Source of the DNA: Torreya grandis
Lineage: Eukaryota; Streptophyta; Pinopsida; Cupressales; Taxaceae
Length of the DNA: 64,000 nt
Assembly: GCA_037957365.1 (NCBI GenBank)
Contig: JARHVA010002128.1
Location: 2,020,001-2,084,000 of the forward strand
Reading direction: 5' to 3'
The position numbers and the translations under genes are program-made. Positions 60,306 to 64,000 of the stretch are shown here, piece after piece (within the stretch, counting starts at the first letter, position 1; each line of letters opens with the position of its first letter). Below the pieces are notes generated by a model. That model did not search any database. It saw only the letters and a program-made list of their open reading frames with translations, and was not told the DNA's origin.

Positions 60306-63240
60306 TACCCCACTATTATATCTTCAACCATTTTTATTCTATCATGACCTATCATGGACCATTATTATGTGAACCATATTATTTTACTACTCTAGAATAT
60401 TAAAACCCTAGACCATTGGCACTTTGGATTATTTATATTTCACTAGACTCATTTTTATCCCAATCTGAACCATCTTTATCTTGGACTATATTCATTTTGT
60501 CTTATTCTACCCTAGACCATTTTAACTTTGATAGTTCTATTCCTTAAACCAATTATGGTCCTGATTATGACTCATAAGCATTATAGACACAATCAGTGCT
60601 AGTTTTACTAAGAAGTTTATCTTGAAAAATATTTTATAACTTCCTCTTGTAGACAAGTGAACATGTATACATCAACAAATGGGTTTTCCTGCTAAATGGT
60701 TATTCAAATTTATCTAACATTACATATTATTCTATTATTATTTTACTATTGTTTGGTATGAATTTTTGACTTAATATGATTATAGGGGCTGCTACAACGA
60801 GCTTTAGCTATTATTAGAACTTTTACTCCTAGACACATCATCTCCTTGATTAGTTGGTTCCCTATGTCATTGTTTATATACATGATCCCCATTACAACCA
60901 TTTTTTATATTATTTGAACTCTTACCTATATAAGGTCATCTCTTAAATTATGTATTTCCCTAGGCCTTTTGTTAATATTTAATTTTTTTGCCTATCCCAA
61001 AAACAAAAAAAAATTAGAAACTGATCCAGGAAACAAACAAAAACTTTGTCTTGCACTTTTGTTTATTTTGATACCATGCTCTTGCTATTTTGTGAGAAGT
61101 CATTTTAATGCTTTCTCCAATTTATGAGCCCATTTCTTTATTTCCTCTACAACATCAATCATTTTTTCTTATCATCATTTTTATTCTATTGCATTTCCTG
61201 GGAGAACTACATTTGACCTAAATTTCATGTTAGATTTTGCATCCATATAACTATGTAGGAAGCATCCACTTGTCTCATACATATGGAGTCATCTTGGCCA
61301 CCCCTTCCTTTTCTTATTTTCCATCCATTTTGTTTTGTGTTATTTCCCTATCACTTGGGGGAAATTGTTGTTTTCTTTGTCCTTAGTTATTAAGTATTCA
61401 CATTTTGCACAAATAATTATTTTTCATTTTCACTAACATTATGACTAAATATTATTTGTGTGTGTTTATTTGATTTTAATTATTTTTTGGTTATGCTTTG
61501 TGAATCATATTGTTATTGTTTTATTGTTTGTTTTTACTTAGTTTGTGTTGTGTTCTTATTTTTCTTCGTGTTTTTATTGTGTTTTCATTGTTGTTATTTT
61601 TTGTTTTATTATTAGTTAATTTTTATCATTTTGTTATTTATTATTGGTGTTTTTTTATATTCATCTTTTGTGTTATTGTTTTGTCTTGTATTACATTGTT
61701 TTATTTTTTCAAGTTCAAATACATTTTATAACCGCTTTTAGTCTAGTTTTCAGTTAGGCTTGTTTTGTTTATAGTTGTATTTAACTTTTTTTTTTCCAAG
61801 TACATCTTGTTAATACATAGTAATATTGATTATTCACATCTTGCTTTCATGTTGTTTATTAAGTTGCTATTTCTTTATATATTTTTTTCCTACTTAAATC
61901 TTGATTTTAAATTTTGTTAAATTTGTGTATTTATTATTTTTATTTTTGTTTTTGTTTAAATGTAAATAGTTGTAACTCTAGTATTGGTATTTTTTTTTAT
62001 CATTATCCTTAGTTATAAGTATTCACATTTGAACTAACCAATCATAATCGAAATACAATGTCATTATAAGTTACTCATACTTATGATGCATAATTTCACT
62101 TTTGGTATAGTTAAAACCAAGTAATCCAAATCTAAAAGTTAATGAAGCTCTAAAGATCATTTTATAATTCACCATACCTACCATGAGACTCTATACAAGA
62201 TGTGCATATCTTGACATACACCGGTCATCTAATTGACTATTTCTATGATTAGTTTGGGATGTGCATCTCCTAAATTATATTATAGAATTTAGTGAAGTCA
62301 CTATCATGCATATTCACTACTTAACATGATTTCATAATTGAATAGTGGTACATATTTATTTTATTATTCATTCCTCATTTTATTTTATCCCATATCTCAG
62401 GAAAACTACATTGGCCTGAGGTTCATCTAGAATATGTAGGTAGTGCTTAGATATATGAAATATATGAGGTTAGCTCAACCATCCTCATTATTCTAATCAT
62501 CTCTTTATGCATCCTCATATGCCTAGTTTTTTATGGCTTCTTCAATCATGAGACCCTCACATTTATGTTTTTTCCCACTCATATTTAACTTATGCAATAG
62601 GTTATATCCTTAAGCTATGCTTTATAATTTGCCCTCTTAGGGCATAACATTTAGACTAATCATCACTCTAATTAGCCCTATTGGGGGAAAATTAATTATC
62701 AATGATAAAAATAAACCCTACTAGGGAAAAATAAATTTATCAGTTGATCAAATACACTATATTGGGGCACATTATTATTCCCTTTCTTTGGAGAAATGCT
62801 CTCATTTTTATTCTAATTCCAAGCTCTACAACTTTTGCCCTTGTTATGGCAATTCAAAGTGTGCAACTTGTCTCGAGATGAATCATTCCCTAAGCCCAAA
62901 ACTTTTTCACTCTTTTTCATATGTCAAAGGGTTCCACTTCTATTTTGGGATTACATTCTTCCCATTCCCCCCACTTTGGGGCCCATTATATTCTATTCTA
63001 TTTTTGATCATTAAGAATCAATGCATGGAAGCATTAACTAATATGGATATAATCTTATCCATGGGTTAATTTAACTCTTTCTCTCTTTTTATAGAGTCCA
63101 TCCCTCTCTTTCATCCTTGCATGCCCTCTCGAGGGGGTATCGTGGGTCATTTTTGCAATTATTACCTTCCACCTTCTTCTTAACAACTCTTTCATTCTTT
63201 GAAAATATGTTTCTTCAATAAAATGTCTCACCACATCTTA
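60306..63240 (+). mobile_element. Long 3' noncoding region of the Tat-like element
   Basis: About 2.9 kb between integrase and the 3' LTR with no recognisable gene, a layout known for Tat/Ogre-type elements. From about 61,360 to 62,000 the plus strand is very T-rich; the hydrophobic 73-codon frame there is a composition artefact. Two copies of a motif (aactacat, then gacctaa or ggcctga, then ttcat, then a tatgtagg box) lie at 61,204-61,262 and 62,402-62,441. A 93-codon open frame at 62,788-63,069 has no known motif. Confidence 0.6.
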
Positions 63241-63255
63241 TAAAATAGGGGAAAA
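63241..63255 (+). promoter_or_regulatory. Polypurine tract of the Tat-like element
   Basis: taaaataggggaaaa immediately before TGTATACATCC of the 3' LTR. Confidence 0.7.
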
Positions 63256-64000
63256 TGTATACATCCAATTTATATCACTATTGTGCTGAAATTTTCAATC
63301 TAAACAACATTCTATGAAAATGCATAATCTGGGCCAAAATCATTAAAGCATTCTAAATGGTTAGAACTTGTCATGTAATGGTGTTAATTTAGGTTAATGT
63401 ATCCATGAATGGGGAAATGCATTTTATGTGATTATTATATTTTCTAAAATCACTTAGAGTCAAATTGTGACCATGTAAAATGATGCTCTAGACCATTGAA
63501 TTCTTCTAATTCAGCAGCACACATCACATGCATGTGTTATTTCTCATCCATAATGATCTAAATGGGGAATTATTCTATACACAACTGACACCTTCTTCTG
63601 ATTATAATTCATTCAATTTATAACTTAGTAAATTGACATTTTGATTAGATTGATTAAATGAACAACCAATTTTCAAATAATTGTTAAAAATTAATTAAAC
63701 CCACTTAAGCAAATTAAACCAAATAAAGAACTTAAGTGAAAAATCCATAGAAGTTATTGAAAATATATTATTTGGAAATTCATTCTTCAAATCTGTATTA
63801 CCCTATGACATCATTATTGGGTGGTATCAATAATCCATTAATGGAAAAAATATTAGGTTTATGCCCTCCCATGACTCATTAATGCCCCATTATTCCAAAT
63901 ATTAATGTGGATATTTATTATTTATCCCTCTAAAATTGAATTGATTCATGTCCACACATATTGATTTCAAGATGAATCATCATGGTTGATTCTGATCATT
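63256..64000 (+). mobile_element. 3' LTR of Tat-like gypsy element, cut by window end
   Basis: First 745 bases of the LTR that pairs with 58,320-59,067. Same order of blocks: caatctaaacaacattct, atctgggccaaaatca, tgatgctctagacca, cacatgcatgtgttattt, ttaattaaacccacttaag, atgacatcattattggg and ttgattctgatcatt. The R/U5 part and the target duplication lie beyond the window. Confidence 0.85.

Noticed and set aside
61510..61731. 73-codon hydrophobic open frame resembling a membrane protein
   Set aside because: It lies in a T-rich stretch where every frame gives F, L, V and C. It is a composition artefact in the 3' region of a gypsy element.
62788..63069. 93-codon frame with several cysteines just before the 3' LTR
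   Set aside because: Cysteine spacing fits no zinc finger I know, and the position is the noncoding tail of the Tat-like element. Kept only as part of that region.
1..64000. tRNA, rRNA, organellar or bacterial genes
   Set aside because: No cloverleaf with conserved boxes, rRNA core, organellar gene or ribosome-binding-site-led ORF was seen on either strand.

Overview
The window looks like intergenic nuclear DNA from a large-genome seed plant, most likely a gymnosperm. The reasons are strong AT-richness, no intact gene (no open frame much over 130 codons), and almost wall-to-wall old LTR retrotransposons, many nested in one another. Reading frames are broken mainly by TAA/TAG where glutamine codons are expected, plus frameshifts. 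The organism call is inference from element types and decay style; no host gene, tRNA, rRNA, CRISPR array or bacterial feature was seen.

Layout. (1) 0-11.9 kb: two decayed genes with a plant mobile domain (PMD) lie in opposite orientation (3.6->1.9 kb on minus, 8.8->10.1 kb on plus). Their downstream flanks (about 30-560 and 11.29-11.83 kb) are also homologous in inverted orientation, giving a large imperfect inverted repeat centred near 5.9-6.0 kb. An LTR-like start with a TATA box lies near that centre. (2) 11.9-about 24.5 kb: a minus-strand Ty3/gypsy element of Tat type (gag, protease, RT, RNase H, a second archaeal-type RNase H, integrase). It is split by a copia-type solo LTR of 1,171 bp with a perfect 5-bp target duplication. 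(3) 24.5-33.4 kb: a less decayed, GC-richer copia-like LTR near 26 kb, a very long unrecognised decayed coding region on minus (31.7->28.1 kb), and an exact-period 89-bp tandem array. (4) 33.5-36.5 kb: gag and protease of another minus-strand gypsy element with no recognisable RT or integrase. (5) 38.3-42.5 kb: a decayed plus-strand Ty1/copia element with gag, protease, integrase, RT and RNase H in order. (6) 45.1-64 kb: a three-layer nest. A gypsy gag fragment is interrupted at 45,533 by an element with LTRs of about 3.9 kb and an unrecognised non-pol coding region. Its 3' LTR carries a 2.76-kb insertion and is cut at 58,320 by a Tat/Ogre-like gypsy element that kept integrase and a 3-kb 3' tail but lost gag to RNase H. 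That element's 3' LTR runs off the window.

There is no working gene system here. The items most worth a second look are the two large unrecognised decayed coding regions (28.1-31.7 kb and 49.6-52.3 kb), the long-LTR element that carries the second one, the inverted PMD pair, and short palindromic ACCGACGTCGGT-like arrays found in several LTR-like segments at different stages of CpG decay.
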